Part shown: in pieces, positions 8,846-16,959 of the stretch | Numbering within the stretch: the first letter of the stretch is position 1 | How the letters are laid out: each line of letters opens with the position of its first letter | NCBI RefSeq assembly: GCF_004348265.1 | Contig: NZ_SMNT01000050.1 | Location: forward strand, 1 to 40,528 | Reading direction: 5' to 3' | DNA from: Methylobacterium segetis | GTDB taxonomy: Bacteria; Pseudomonadota; Alphaproteobacteria; Rhizobiales; Beijerinckiaceae | DNA length: 40,528 nt | Translations under genes and position numbers: made by a program | Notes under the pieces: model-generated | Database searches by the model: none | The model's input: the letters and a program-made list of their open reading frames with translations, nothing else | Told to the model about the DNA's origin: nothing

Positions 8846-9677
8846 TCGCGATCCCGAGGAGAATCAGGCCGGCGCCGGCCGCCTCGACGGGGCCGAACGG
8901 CTCGCCGAGGAGCAGGCTGGTGCTGGAGATGCCGACCACCGGCACCAGCAGGGCGAAGGGCGTCACCGTCGCGGCGGGGTAGCGGCCGAGCAGCCGGTTC
9001 CAGAGGGCGAAGGCGACGATCGTGGTCGGGTAGGCGATGAACAGGACCGCCGCGAGCGTGCGGGCATCCGCCCGGGCGAGCCCCTGCACGATCGCGTCCG
9101 GCCCCTCCAGCACCAGCGACAGCAGGAGAAGCGGCGGCGTCGCCGCGAGGCTGCCCCAGATCACCAGGGCCAGCATGTCGATGCGGCCGGCCGACTTCAC
9201 GATGATGTTGGCGCAGGCCCAGGCGAGCGCCGCCCCGAGCACCATCAGCAGCGGCCCGAGCAGCGCGTGCTGTGCCTTCCACACCCCGATGATCCCGACG
9301 CCGAGGGCGCCGACGAGGGCGCCGGCGACCTGCAGCGCGGTCGGCCGCTCGCCGAACACCGCGAAGGCGAGGCCGATCGTGAAGAAGACCTGGGTCTGGA
9401 TGATCAGGGAGGAGAGGCCCGCCGGCATGCCGTGGGCGATCGCCAGGAAGAGCAGGCCGAACTGCACGACGCCGAGGGAGAAGCCGAAGGCCACGACGAT
9501 GCGCGCGGGCGCTTTCGGCGGCCGCACGAGAAGCACGCCCGGGAGGGCGGCGAGCAGGAAGCGGAGGCCCGTGAGCAACAGCGGGGGCAGGGTCTCGAGC
9601 CCGACCTTGATCGCCACGAAATTGAGGCCGAGGAGGGTCACGACGAGGAGGGCCGCCAGAACATCCCGCAAAGCCAT
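8817..9677 (-). CDS. EamA (DMT) family transporter
   Basis: Ten-helix inner-membrane permease of the drug/metabolite transporter superfamily, 286 residues with two repeated EamA halves (about 5-135 and 145-280). It is hydrophobic throughout. The first half contains the typical GLRFLLAALPG and GLSSLIIQTQVFFTIGLAF segments and the second LVPVVGISSTSLLLGEPF, which resembles the YdeD/EamA (amino-acid or cysteine-pathway metabolite export) type. The substrate cannot be predicted. The ATG at 9677 has a GGGGGAG ribosome site 9 bases upstream. Its 3' end overlaps the McrB-domain gene by 29 bases. It is divergent from aroC. Confidence 0.9.
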   Translation of the reverse strand: MALRDVLAALLVVTLLGLNFVAIKVGLETLPPLLLTGLRFLLAALPGVLLVRPPKAPARIVVAFGFSLGVVQFGLLFLAIAHGMPAGLSSLIIQTQVFFTIGLAFAVFGERPTALQVAGALVGALGVGIIGVWKAQHALLGPLLMVLGAALAWACANIIVKSAGRIDMLALVIWGSLAATPPLLLLSLVLEGPDAIVQGLARADARTLAAVLFIAYPTTIVAFALWNRLLGRYPAATVTPFALLVPVVGISSTSLLLGEPFGPVEAAGAGLILLGIAINVWGARKR

Positions 9678-9878
9678 CCCGATACGCTCCCCCGACACGC
9701 TTCCGGCCCCGAATCCCCGCGAGGGACCTGCCCCATCCCTACGCCCGCCGTCGAGGGACGGTTTCGCCGGCCGGCGCGGACCTGTCCGCCCGGGGCGGCG
9801 ATACGCATCCGGAGCAGGGCGGCCCGGCGGCCGATCGGATTTGTGGGCCGCGCGATCCCGCGCTAGAGCGGGCGAGCC

Positions 9879-10985
9879 ATGTCCCACAACACATTCGGCC
9901 ATCTCTTCCGCGTCACGACCTTCGGCGAGAGCCACGGGGTCGCCCTCGGCTGCGTGGTCGACGGCTGCCCGCCCGGCCTGCCGCTGGAGGCCGAGGAGAT
10001 CCAGGCCGAGCTCGACCGGCGCAAGCCCGGCCAGTCGCGCTTCACCACGCAGCGGCGCGAGCCCGACCAGGTGAAGATCCTGTCCGGCGTGTTCGCCGAC
10101 GACCGCACCGGCGGGCGCCAGCTCACCACGGGCACGCCGATCGCCCTGGTGATCGAGAACACCGACCAGCGCTCGAAGGATTACTCGGAGATCCGCGACA
10201 GCTACCGGCCGGGCCACGCCGACTACACCTACGACGCCAAGTACGGCATCCGCGACTATCGCGGCGGCGGGCGCTCCTCGGCCCGCGAGACGGCCGCGCG
10301 CGTCGCGGCCGGCGCCGTCGCCCGCAAGGTGCTGCCCGCGGGCGTGACGATCCGCGCGGCCCTCGTGCAGATGGGGCCGCACGGGATCGACCGGGCGAAC
10401 TGGGATTGGGAGGAGGTGGCCCGCAACCCGTTCTTCTGCCCGGACGCGACGGCGGCGGCCGCCTACGAGACCTATCTCGACGGCATCCGCAAGGACGGCT
10501 CCTCGGTCGGCGCCGTGATCGAGGTGGTGGCCGAGGGCGTGCCCGCGGGGCTCGGCGCGCCCGTCTACGGCAAGCTCGACGCGGATCTCGCCGCCGCCAT
10601 GATGTCGATCAACGCGGTCAAGGGCGTCGAGATCGGCGACGGGTTCGCCTCGGCCGCGCTCCGGGGCGAGGAGAACGCCGACGAGATGCGCGCCTCGAAC
10701 GACGGGCGGCCGGCCTTCCTCGCCAACCATGCGGGCGGGATCCTCGGCGGCATCTCGTCGGGCCAGCCGATCGTCTGCCGATTCGCCGTGAAGCCGACCT
10801 CCTCGATCCTGACCCCGCGCCGCTCCGTGACCCGCGACAACCGCGAGGTCGACCTCGTCACCAAGGGCCGCCACGACCCCTGCGTCGGCATCCGCGCCGT
10901 GCCGGTGGCCGAGGCCATGATGGCCTGCGTGCTCGCCGACCACTATCTGCGCCACCGGGGGCAGGTGGGTGGCGCGTTCCGCTAG
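9879..10985 (+). CDS. aroC: Chorismate synthase
   Basis: Last enzyme of the shikimate pathway: converts 5-enolpyruvylshikimate-3-phosphate to chorismate with reduced FMN. 368 residues, normal length. The N-terminal signature [11 protein letters not shown] lies at residues 10-20, [17 protein letters not shown] at 47-63, the flavin/substrate block [17 protein letters not shown] near 122-138, and the late KPTSSI and RHDPCVG motifs are intact. The ATG at 9879 follows a GGGCGAG ribosome site. The ribB gene follows after 29 bp on the same strand, so the two are likely one transcript. Confidence 0.96.
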   Translation: MSHNTFGHLFRVTTFGESHGVALGCVVDGCPPGLPLEAEEIQAELDRRKPGQSRFTTQRREPDQVKILSGVFADDRTGGRQLTTGTPIALVIENTDQRSKDYSEIRDSYRPGHADYTYDAKYGIRDYRGGGRSSARETAARVAAGAVARKVLPAGVTIRAALVQMGPHGIDRANWDWEEVARNPFFCPDATAAAAYETYLDGIRKDGSSVGAVIEVVAEGVPAGLGAPVYGKLDADLAAAMMSINAVKGVEIGDGFASAALRGEENADEMRASNDGRPAFLANHAGGILGGISSGQPIVCRFAVKPTSSILTPRRSVTRDNREVDLVTKGRHDPCVGIRAVPVAEAMMACVLADHYLRHRGQVGGAFR

Positions 10986-11014
10986 AAGCGCCCGTTTCGA
11001 AGAAGAGTCCGTTC

Positions 11015-12091
11015 GTGCCCCATACCAGCGTCACCGAAGCCATCGAGGCGTTCAGCCGCGGCGAGATCGTCGTCGTCACCGACGACGACGACCGCGAGAA
11101 CGAGGGCGACCTCGTCGTCGCCGCCTCCCTCTGCACGCCGGAGAAGATGGCCTTCATCATCCGCAACACCTGCGGCATCGTCTGCGCGCCGATCACGCAA
11201 GGGGAGGCGCGGCGCCTGCGCCTCGACCCGATGGTGGCCTCCAACGACGCGCCGCTCGGCACCGCCTTCACCGTCACGGTGGACGTGAAGCACGGGCTCA
11301 CCACCGGCATCTCGGCCGAGCAGCGCTGCAACACGGTCCGCGCGCTGGCCAACGGCAACATGGGCGCCTCGGATTTCGTGCGGCCGGGCCACGTCTTCCC
11401 GCTCATCGCCCGGGACGGCGGCGTGCTGATGCGCTCGGGCCATACGGAGGCGGCCGTCGATCTCTGCCGGCTCGCCGGCCTGCCGCCGGTCGGGGTGATC
11501 TGCGAGCTCGCCAACGACGACGGCACCGTGATGAAGGGGCCGCAGATCGACGCGTTCTCCGACCGGCACGACCTCCGGCGGGTCTCGGTCGCGGACCTGA
11601 TCGCCTACCGGCAGTCCCGCGACAAGCTGGTGGAGCGGGTGGGAAGCTTCCCCGTCCGCACCGAGTTCGGCGAGATGACGGGCTACGCCTACACGACGCC
11701 CTTCGAGTCGATCCAGCAATTCGCCTTCGTGCACGGCCGCATCGGCGACGGGCGCGACGTGCTGGTGCGCCTCCACCGCTCGAACGTGGTCGCCGACGTG
11801 ATCGAGGGCGGCAAGCTGATCGAGAGCGTGATGGCCCGCTTCGCCCGCGAGGGACGGGGCGTCCTCGTCTACCTGCGCGACGGCACGGCCGGCGTGCCGC
11901 TCTCCCGCTACGCGGAGGAGGGGACGGAGGCGCAGCGGGTGCGCCAATGGCGCGAGGTGGGGCTCGGGGCGCAGATCCTGCGCGACCTCGGCGTGGTCTC
12001 GATCCGCAATCTCTCCGCGTCGTCGCGCGCCTATGTCGGCCTGTCGGGCTTCGGCATCGAGTTGCTCGGCGAGGAGCCGCTGGAGGGTTAG
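11015..12091 (+). CDS. ribB: 3,4-Dihydroxy-2-butanone-4-phosphate synthase with degenerate GTP cyclohydrolase II-like domain
   Basis: Makes the four-carbon precursor of riboflavin from ribulose-5-phosphate. The RibB half (about 1-205) has the acidic DDDDRENEGDL loop near 23-33, the TCGIVCAPIT segment and the RSGHTEAAVDL catalytic stretch. The C-terminal half (about 210-358) has the overall outline of RibA, but the three zinc cysteines (normally in HSECLTGD and CDCG) are replaced; the region reads LVRLHRSNVVADV. GTP cyclohydrolase II activity is therefore not expected, as in other alphaproteobacterial fusions. The start is taken as GTG 11015, giving 358 residues, with a purine-rich AGAAGAG upstream. 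It follows aroC closely. Confidence 0.9.
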   Translation: MPHTSVTEAIEAFSRGEIVVVTDDDDRENEGDLVVAASLCTPEKMAFIIRNTCGIVCAPITQGEARRLRLDPMVASNDAPLGTAFTVTVDVKHGLTTGISAEQRCNTVRALANGNMGASDFVRPGHVFPLIARDGGVLMRSGHTEAAVDLCRLAGLPPVGVICELANDDGTVMKGPQIDAFSDRHDLRRVSVADLIAYRQSRDKLVERVGSFPVRTEFGEMTGYAYTTPFESIQQFAFVHGRIGDGRDVLVRLHRSNVVADVIEGGKLIESVMARFAREGRGVLVYLRDGTAGVPLSRYAEEGTEAQRVRQWREVGLGAQILRDLGVVSIRNLSASSRAYVGLSGFGIELLGEEPLEG

Positions 12092-12164
12092 AAACGGGAT
12101 CGAACGGCCACGCCGGCGAGGTCCCGGCTCCGGCCCTGGCGAACATCCGGGGGGTTCAGCATCC

Positions 12165-13184
12165 ATGATCGGATCCACGAGCATCCCGGCTTGCCCGATC
12201 TGCGACGAGCCGACGGAGGCCGTCGAACAGGAGGCCCGATCCTACAAGACCGGCCCTCCATACCGGCTGCGCTCCTGCCAATACTGCGATCTCCAGCATG
12301 CCGGCACCCTGAGCGTTCCCGACGACCTGTACGATCACATCTACGCCAACGTGTCCCGCATTCCCGGCTACAACCGGTATGCCTGGTATCAATCGGAGAT
12401 TGCGAAGCAGGCGCGACCGCTGCACTGGCTCAGCGAGCAGGAGCCAGCCTATTGGTTCATCCGCAGGGAGTTGGACAAGCTCCCGAAGCCGGCCTCCGTT
12501 CTCGAGATCGGCAGCGGATTGGGCTACCTGAGCTTCGCCCTCGCTCGCGAAGGCTACGACGCGACCGGCATCGACATCAGCGATCAGGCGGTCTCCCGAG
12601 CGCGTGCGCTGTTCGGGGATCTCTACGCGCGCAGAGATCTGTTCACCCTCGCTGCCGATCCTGACCGATACGATGCGGTGATCCTGACGGAGGTCATCGA
12701 ACACGTGACGGAGCCGATCGCGTTTCTCGAAGCGGCGTCCGCATTGCTCAAGCCGGGCGGCCCGGTTCTGATGACGACGCCCAACAAGTCGGCAGCGCCC
12801 CTGAACGCCTGCTGGAAGACGGAGAACCCGCCCGTCCATCTCTGGTGGTTCTCCGAGACGGCGATCCGCCAGATGGCGCGGCGTGCGGGGCTGAGCGTCA
12901 ACTTCTGCGACTTCACGCCGTTGTACACGGGCAGGGAGCCGGAGGCCGGCCGATCCCGGCTCGCCGGACAACCGGCATGGCTCGACGAGTCGGGAAACGT
13001 GACGCAAGCAGCCCTCGACTGGTTGGCCAAGGACGACAGGCGGCAGGGGCTGACGCGGAGACTGCGTTCGCTGGTGCCCCACCTCCATCGGGCGGCGCTC
13101 CATGCCAAGCGTCGACGGCGCTCGTCTGCGCTGATCGCGCAGCGGAGTCCGACGATCGGGGCGATCTTGCGGAAGCGGCCCTGA
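12165..13184 (+). CDS. Class I SAM-dependent methyltransferase with N-terminal zinc-ribbon
   Basis: A 339-residue protein of the Methyltransf_23 type. Two cysteine pairs (C10/C13 and C38/C41) form a likely zinc ribbon. The SAM-binding motif I VLEIGSGLG lies at 112-120 with an acidic residue after the second strand (GID), and motif EVIEHV follows. Such proteins often modify sugars, polyketides or natural-product intermediates; the substrate is not predictable. The C-terminal 40 residues are very basic. GC content is visibly lower than neighbours: hand counts of two 60-base lines give about 62-63%, against about 73% for a line in ribB. This suggests transfer or a relaxed accessory gene. No related biosynthetic genes flank it. 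Confidence 0.8.
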   Translation: MIGSTSIPACPICDEPTEAVEQEARSYKTGPPYRLRSCQYCDLQHAGTLSVPDDLYDHIYANVSRIPGYNRYAWYQSEIAKQARPLHWLSEQEPAYWFIRRELDKLPKPASVLEIGSGLGYLSFALAREGYDATGIDISDQAVSRARALFGDLYARRDLFTLAADPDRYDAVILTEVIEHVTEPIAFLEAASALLKPGGPVLMTTPNKSAAPLNACWKTENPPVHLWWFSETAIRQMARRAGLSVNFCDFTPLYTGREPEAGRSRLAGQPAWLDESGNVTQAALDWLAKDDRRQGLTRRLRSLVPHLHRAALHAKRRRRSSALIAQRSPTIGAILRKRP

Positions 13185-13266
13185 TCGGGCCTTCGGCGGA
13201 TGGGGCGCGTGATAGGATCCGGCCGCGAATCCAGATCCGACGCCGGGTGGTCCGAGGCGAGACATC

Positions 13267-13650
13267 ATGGCCGACGCCGCGCAGAACAAGGCGACCGTGA
13301 TCGCCTTCTACGCATTGATGTTCAACGATGGCCGGCCGCGCGAGGCGATCGAGCGCTATGCCGGCGACGAATACATCCAGCACAACCCGCATGTGGCGAC
13401 CGGCAAGGACGGCTTCATCGCCTATTTCGAGCGCATGGCGCGCGAATGGCCCGGCAAGCGGGTCGAGGTGAAGCGGGCGGTCGCGGAGGGCGATCTGGTC
13501 GTGCTGCATTGCCTGCAGCATTGGCCGGGCGACCAGGATTATGCGGGCATCGACATCTTCCGGCTCGACGACAGGGGCCGGATCGTCGAGCACTGGGACG
13601 TGCTCCAGCCCCTGCCGGAGAACTCCGCCAACCCGAACGGGATGTTCTGA
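13267..13650 (+). CDS. SnoaL-like / NTF2-fold protein
   Basis: A 127-residue single-domain protein of the SnoaL-like polyketide-cyclase fold. Typical features are the N-terminal helix ending in [18 protein letters not shown], the YIQHNPHV strand near residues 36-43, and the closing [22 protein letters not shown]. Proteins of this kind are common and can be isomerases, hydrolases or have no known activity, so no reaction is assigned. The stop lies 8 bp from that of the convergent amidohydrolase gene. A family annotation only. Confidence 0.85.
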   Translation: MADAAQNKATVIAFYALMFNDGRPREAIERYAGDEYIQHNPHVATGKDGFIAYFERMAREWPGKRVEVKRAVAEGDLVVLHCLQHWPGDQDYAGIDIFRLDDRGRIVEHWDVLQPLPENSANPNGMF

Positions 13651-13658
13651 GGGCTCGG

Positions 13659-14588
13659 TCAGCGCCCGAGCAGCGCGTCCACGTGGGCGGCGGCCGAGCG
13701 CGCCAGACCGTCCAGGCTGTAGCCGCCCTCCAGCACCGAGACGATCCGGCCGCCCGCGTGCCGGTCCGCGAGGTCCATCAGCTTGCGCGTCGCCCAGGCG
13801 AAATCGGCGTCGTCGAGGCGCAGGTTCGCGAGCGGGTCGAGGCGATGGGCGTCGAACCCCGCCGAGATGATCACGATGTCCGGCCGGAACGCCTCCAGCC
13901 GGGGCAGGATGCCCGCCTCGAACGCCTCGCGGAAGACGGCGCCGTCGTCATTGGGGCGCAGCGGCACGTTCACGATCGTGTCCCTCGCGCCCCGCTCCGA
14001 GGCGGCACCGCTGCCGGGAAACAGGGGCATCTGGTGCGTCGAGGCGTAGAGCACGCTGGCATCGTCCCAGAAGATGTCCTGGCTGCCGTTGCCGTGATGC
14101 ACGTCCCAATCGACGAGGGCGACCCGCTCGGCCCCGTGCGCCCGCTGGGCGTGGCGCGCGGCGATCGCCGCGTGGTTGAACAGGCAGAAGCCCATGGCGG
14201 TGGCGCGCTCGGCGTGGTGGCCGGGGGGCCGCATGGCGACGAAGGCGTTGGCGCACTCGCCCGCCATCACCGCGTCGACCGCGTGCACGGCGCCGCCCAC
14301 GGCGCGCAGGCACGCCTCCAGGGTGCCGGGCGACATCAGCGTGTCGGAATCGATCTGGACGTAGCCCTCCGCGGGCGAGGCCGCGACGATCGCCTCCACG
14401 TAGGCCGCCGGGTGGACGAGGGTCGCGACCTCGGCCTCGGCCAGCGGGGCGAGGCCGCGCACCAGCCCCGCGAAACGCTCGTCCTCCAGGGCCCGCTCGA
14501 TGGCCCGGATCCGGTCCGGCCGCTCGGGATGGCCCGGCGGGATCTCGTGGTCGAGGGCCGCCGGATGGCTCATGTACAGGGTGCTCAC
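13659..14588 (-). CDS. Histone deacetylase family protein (acetylpolyamine amidohydrolase-like)
   Basis: Zinc-dependent deacetylase of the arginase/deacetylase fold; bacterial members act on acetylated polyamines or other small amides. It has 309 residues. The zinc and catalytic motifs are all present: RPPGHHAE, DWDVHHGNGSQDIFW, SAGFDAH and the terminal GGYSLDGLA. The N-terminal SHPAALDHEIPPGHPERPDR is typical of the class II-like bacterial group. The start is GTG 14588, chosen because GGGAGGA lies 6 bases upstream; an in-frame extension to 14705 would be unconserved and arginine-rich. It is convergent with the SnoaL-like gene. A 266-bp gap with an operator-like palindrome separates its start from the next gene. 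Confidence 0.9.
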   Translation of the reverse strand: MSTLYMSHPAALDHEIPPGHPERPDRIRAIERALEDERFAGLVRGLAPLAEAEVATLVHPAAYVEAIVAASPAEGYVQIDSDTLMSPGTLEACLRAVGGAVHAVDAVMAGECANAFVAMRPPGHHAERATAMGFCLFNHAAIAARHAQRAHGAERVALVDWDVHHGNGSQDIFWDDASVLYASTHQMPLFPGSGAASERGARDTIVNVPLRPNDDGAVFREAFEAGILPRLEAFRPDIVIISAGFDAHRLDPLANLRLDDADFAWATRKLMDLADRHAGGRIVSVLEGGYSLDGLARSAAAHVDALLGR

Positions 14589-14741
14589 GCGGGTCCTCCC
14601 GGCGGCGGTCCCTCCGGCGGTCCGCTCGCGACGCGTCGGTGCGGGACGCGGGGCGACTGTGCCACGGAACGTGGGCGGCGGGCTATGTCGAAGACGGGCC
14701 GGCAAGAAACTCGAAACGCTGCTTCGTGAGCACGCTTTAAC

Positions 14742-14757
14742 CTGAACGCCAGTTCAG
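14742..14757. promoter_or_regulatory. Perfect palindrome CTGAAC-GCCA-GTTCAG
   Basis: Six-base arms around a 4-base spacer in the divergent gap between the deacetylase gene (start 14588) and the unknown 144-residue gene (start 14855). The size and dyad look like a TetR-type operator, but no regulator gene is adjacent. Function is inferred only from symmetry and position. Confidence 0.5.
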
Positions 14758-14854
14758 ACTCGCCCGTTAACCGCCAAGTCGAACCGCTTCCGCATAGTCC
14801 AATTCAGACAGGGACACAGACCGGCGCAAGCAAAAGCCGGGGGAGCATCAAGAC

Positions 14855-15289
14855 ATGATCAACGCTTCGCTGCAGGATTTCTGTAACCGTATCGCCGCCG
14901 CCGGCCGCATGACGGCCGCCGACCTTCGCATCCTGGGCGGTGAGCTGCTGCCCGATGGCCTCACGACCCGCGACGAGGCGGACCTGCTGATCGCCCTCGA
15001 CCGGGCGCTCGGCGGCTCCGTGCCCGCCTTCGCCGATTTCCTCGTCGCCTCGTTGGTCGATTTCGCCGTCTGGGGCGAGCGGCCGACCGGCTACGTCAAC
15101 GCCGAGACGGCGCGCTGGCTCGCGGCCTCGATCGGCAACGGGCGCGGCCCGACCACGACCGGCGCGCGCATCGCCGTCGAGATCGTGCGCGAGGCGCAGG
15201 CGAGCGACGAGACGCTGGTCGCCTTCGCCCTCGCCGCCAACCGGTGCACGCTGGAGAGCGCGCCGGCCGAGAACCGGCGCGCGGCCTGA
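14855..15289 (+). CDS. Conserved-looking hypothetical protein, 144 residues
   Basis: I do not recognise the family. The start is secure: ATG with a GGGGGAG ribosome site 9 bases upstream and a well-formed intergenic region. The protein is soluble, mostly alpha-helical and mildly acidic, with conserved-looking blocks: MTAADLRILGGELLPDG near 19-35, DEADLLIALDRAL near 40-52, and FADFLVASLVDFAVWG near 59-74. The C-terminal third carries VEIVREAQASDETLVAFALAAN. The acidic ADLLIALDRAL repeat is reminiscent of helical EF-hand or TerB-like folds, but no calcium loop is present. It stands alone between a deacetylase and a diguanylate cyclase, under a possible TetR-type operator. Confidence 0.7.
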   Translation: MINASLQDFCNRIAAAGRMTAADLRILGGELLPDGLTTRDEADLLIALDRALGGSVPAFADFLVASLVDFAVWGERPTGYVNAETARWLAASIGNGRGPTTTGARIAVEIVREAQASDETLVAFALAANRCTLESAPAENRRAA

Positions 15290-15382
15290 GCAATCCCTGC
15301 GACGCGCCGTCGGCATGGCCGCCGGCCTGAACGAAAAATGCCGGCCACGACCCGTCATGGGCGCGATGCTGAGCGAAAACAG

Positions 15383-15398
15383 ATGCGGATCCCCGCAT
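15383..15398. promoter_or_regulatory. Inverted repeat upstream of the diguanylate cyclase
   Basis: ATGCGG and CCGCAT arms separated by ATCC, about 85 bp before the diguanylate cyclase start. A second small dyad, GTATC-GCG-GATAC, lies at 15442-15454. Together they make a plausible regulated promoter; no factor is assigned. Confidence 0.35.
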
Positions 15399-15481
15399 GG
15401 GCGGCCCGGACGCGGCGGCGATCGTAACGGATCCCCCTAGCGTATCGCGGATACTCACTGTCCTGAGATCGGGCAGGAACG

Positions 15482-16807
15482 ATGATCGGAGGCTTCTCCC
15501 TCAGTGCGGACGATCGGGAACGGGTCTCGCCCGGCCCACGCTCGTCGCGCTTCGCCATCCTCGACGGGCTCGATGCGGCGGGCCGCGACGAACTCCTCGC
15601 CGAGATCGACGCGCTCCTCTGCAGGCGCGTGCGGGACATCAGGCTGCGGGGCCGCCTGCGCGACATCTACCGGGCCGCGAGCTGGCCGCACCGGAGCCGG
15701 ACGATCCGCTTCTGGCTGCTCTGGGTCTCGGTCTTCAGCGCCGTGACCTGCCTGCTCGACTACGTGATGCAGCCGGCGCTTCTCGGGGTCTCCCTCGTCT
15801 TCCGGGGCGTCTTCATCCCGGTCGTCTACGCGGCGCTCGCCTTCCTCTGGTCGCGGCCGCGGGCGCCCGTGATCGAGGGGCTGACGCTGCCGCTGACCGT
15901 GGGCGCCATGATGGTGGTGGCGGAGATCCTCGGCAACGCGGGCGGCGGGGATCTGCACGAGCGCTACCTCATGGCGGGGTTGTTCGCGACCTCGACCGCC
16001 ATCGTCGTGTTCCCGCTCGACCAGCGCTGGACGATCGCCGGGACGGTCGTCGTGATCGGCCTGTTCCTCGCCTTCGGCCTGACGAATGCGGATGTCGAGA
16101 CCAAGGTGCCGATCCTCGAGACGATCTTCTTCACCTTCGTGATCGGCTGCCTCGTCCCGGCCCGGCAGGCGATGAACACCGTGCTCGAGCACGCCTACGT
16201 GCTGAGCCTGCGCACCCGCATCCAGGCGGAGGCGCTCGCGGCCGCGAATGCCCGGCTCGCGATCCTCGCCGACACGGACGGGCTGACCGGGCTGCCGAAC
16301 CGCCGCGCCTTCCAGGCCCGCCTCGCCCGGGACTGGGCCGAGCAGGCGGCCCGATCGGGCCGCGTCGGCGCCATCCTGATCGACGTCGACCACTTCAAGC
16401 GCTTCAACGACAGCGCCGGCCACGCGGCGGGCGACCGCTGCCTCGTCGCCGTGGCCGAGGCGATCCGCGCCGCGGTGCCGGGCACCGCCCTCGCGGCGCG
16501 CTACGGCGGCGAGGAATTCGTCGCCCTGGTGCCGGGCACCGCGCCCCGCGCCCTCGCCGACATCGCGGAGCGGATCCGGGCCGGGGTCACCGCCCTCGCG
16601 CTGCCCCATCCCGGCCTGCCCGAGGGACGCTGCGTCACGGTCAGCGTCGGCGTCGCGCTGGCCGTCGCCGACGGCGAGATCGCGGGCGCGGAGGCGCTCC
16701 TGCAAGGCACGGACGCAGCCCTCTACGAGGCCAAGGCGCGCGGGCGGGACCGGGTGGTCGCGCTCTGGACCATGCCGGCCGCGGCCGGGGACGTGCGGGC
16801 CGCCTGA
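15482..16807 (+). CDS. Membrane-bound diguanylate cyclase (GGDEF domain)
   Basis: Makes the second messenger cyclic-di-GMP from two GTP. It has 441 residues. The first 75 or so are cytoplasmic and charged. About six transmembrane helices follow between 76 and 235, then a short linker helix and the GGDEF domain (about 265-430). The catalytic loop is GGEEF within ARYGGEEFVAL; the domain opens with DTDGLTGLPNRRAF and has DVDHFKRFNDSAGH. The usual inhibitory I-site (RxxD just before the loop) is absent: the residues there are GTALAA, so product feedback is probably lost. No EAL domain. The start ATG has GGCAGGAACG upstream. The sensor signal of the membrane part is unknown. Confidence 0.92.
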   Translation: MIGGFSLSADDRERVSPGPRSSRFAILDGLDAAGRDELLAEIDALLCRRVRDIRLRGRLRDIYRAASWPHRSRTIRFWLLWVSVFSAVTCLLDYVMQPALLGVSLVFRGVFIPVVYAALAFLWSRPRAPVIEGLTLPLTVGAMMVVAEILGNAGGGDLHERYLMAGLFATSTAIVVFPLDQRWTIAGTVVVIGLFLAFGLTNADVETKVPILETIFFTFVIGCLVPARQAMNTVLEHAYVLSLRTRIQAEALAAANARLAILADTDGLTGLPNRRAFQARLARDWAEQAARSGRVGAILIDVDHFKRFNDSAGHAAGDRCLVAVAEAIRAAVPGTALAARYGGEEFVALVPGTAPRALADIAERIRAGVTALALPHPGLPEGRCVTVSVGVALAVADGEIAGAEALLQGTDAALYEAKARGRDRVVALWTMPAAAGDVRAA

Positions 16808-16945
16808 ACCGGCCCCCGACGCCCCGGAGGGAACCGCGCGGCGCGAATCCCGCGCCTTCCCACGAAGGTCGCCTTCCGAAACGCGCGCAAGTGCTTTAAC
16901 GGGGCAAAGCTTGGGTGCATGCCCGCCGTTGCACTTCCCCGGATT

Positions 16946-16958
16946 GAATACGGTATTC
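16946..16958. promoter_or_regulatory. Palindrome GAATAC-G-GTATTC directly before pccA
   Basis: A perfect 13-base dyad ends one base before the pccA start codon. A TTGCAC hexamer at 16929-16934 could be a -35 element, which would place the dyad over the -10 region. The layout fits a repressor site. The start codon position makes an unusually short leader. Confidence 0.45.
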
Positions 16959-16959
16959 G

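Noticed and set aside
11015..12091. Bifunctional RibBA with active GTP cyclohydrolase II
   Set aside because: The zinc-binding cysteines of the RibA half are absent, so only RibB activity is supported.
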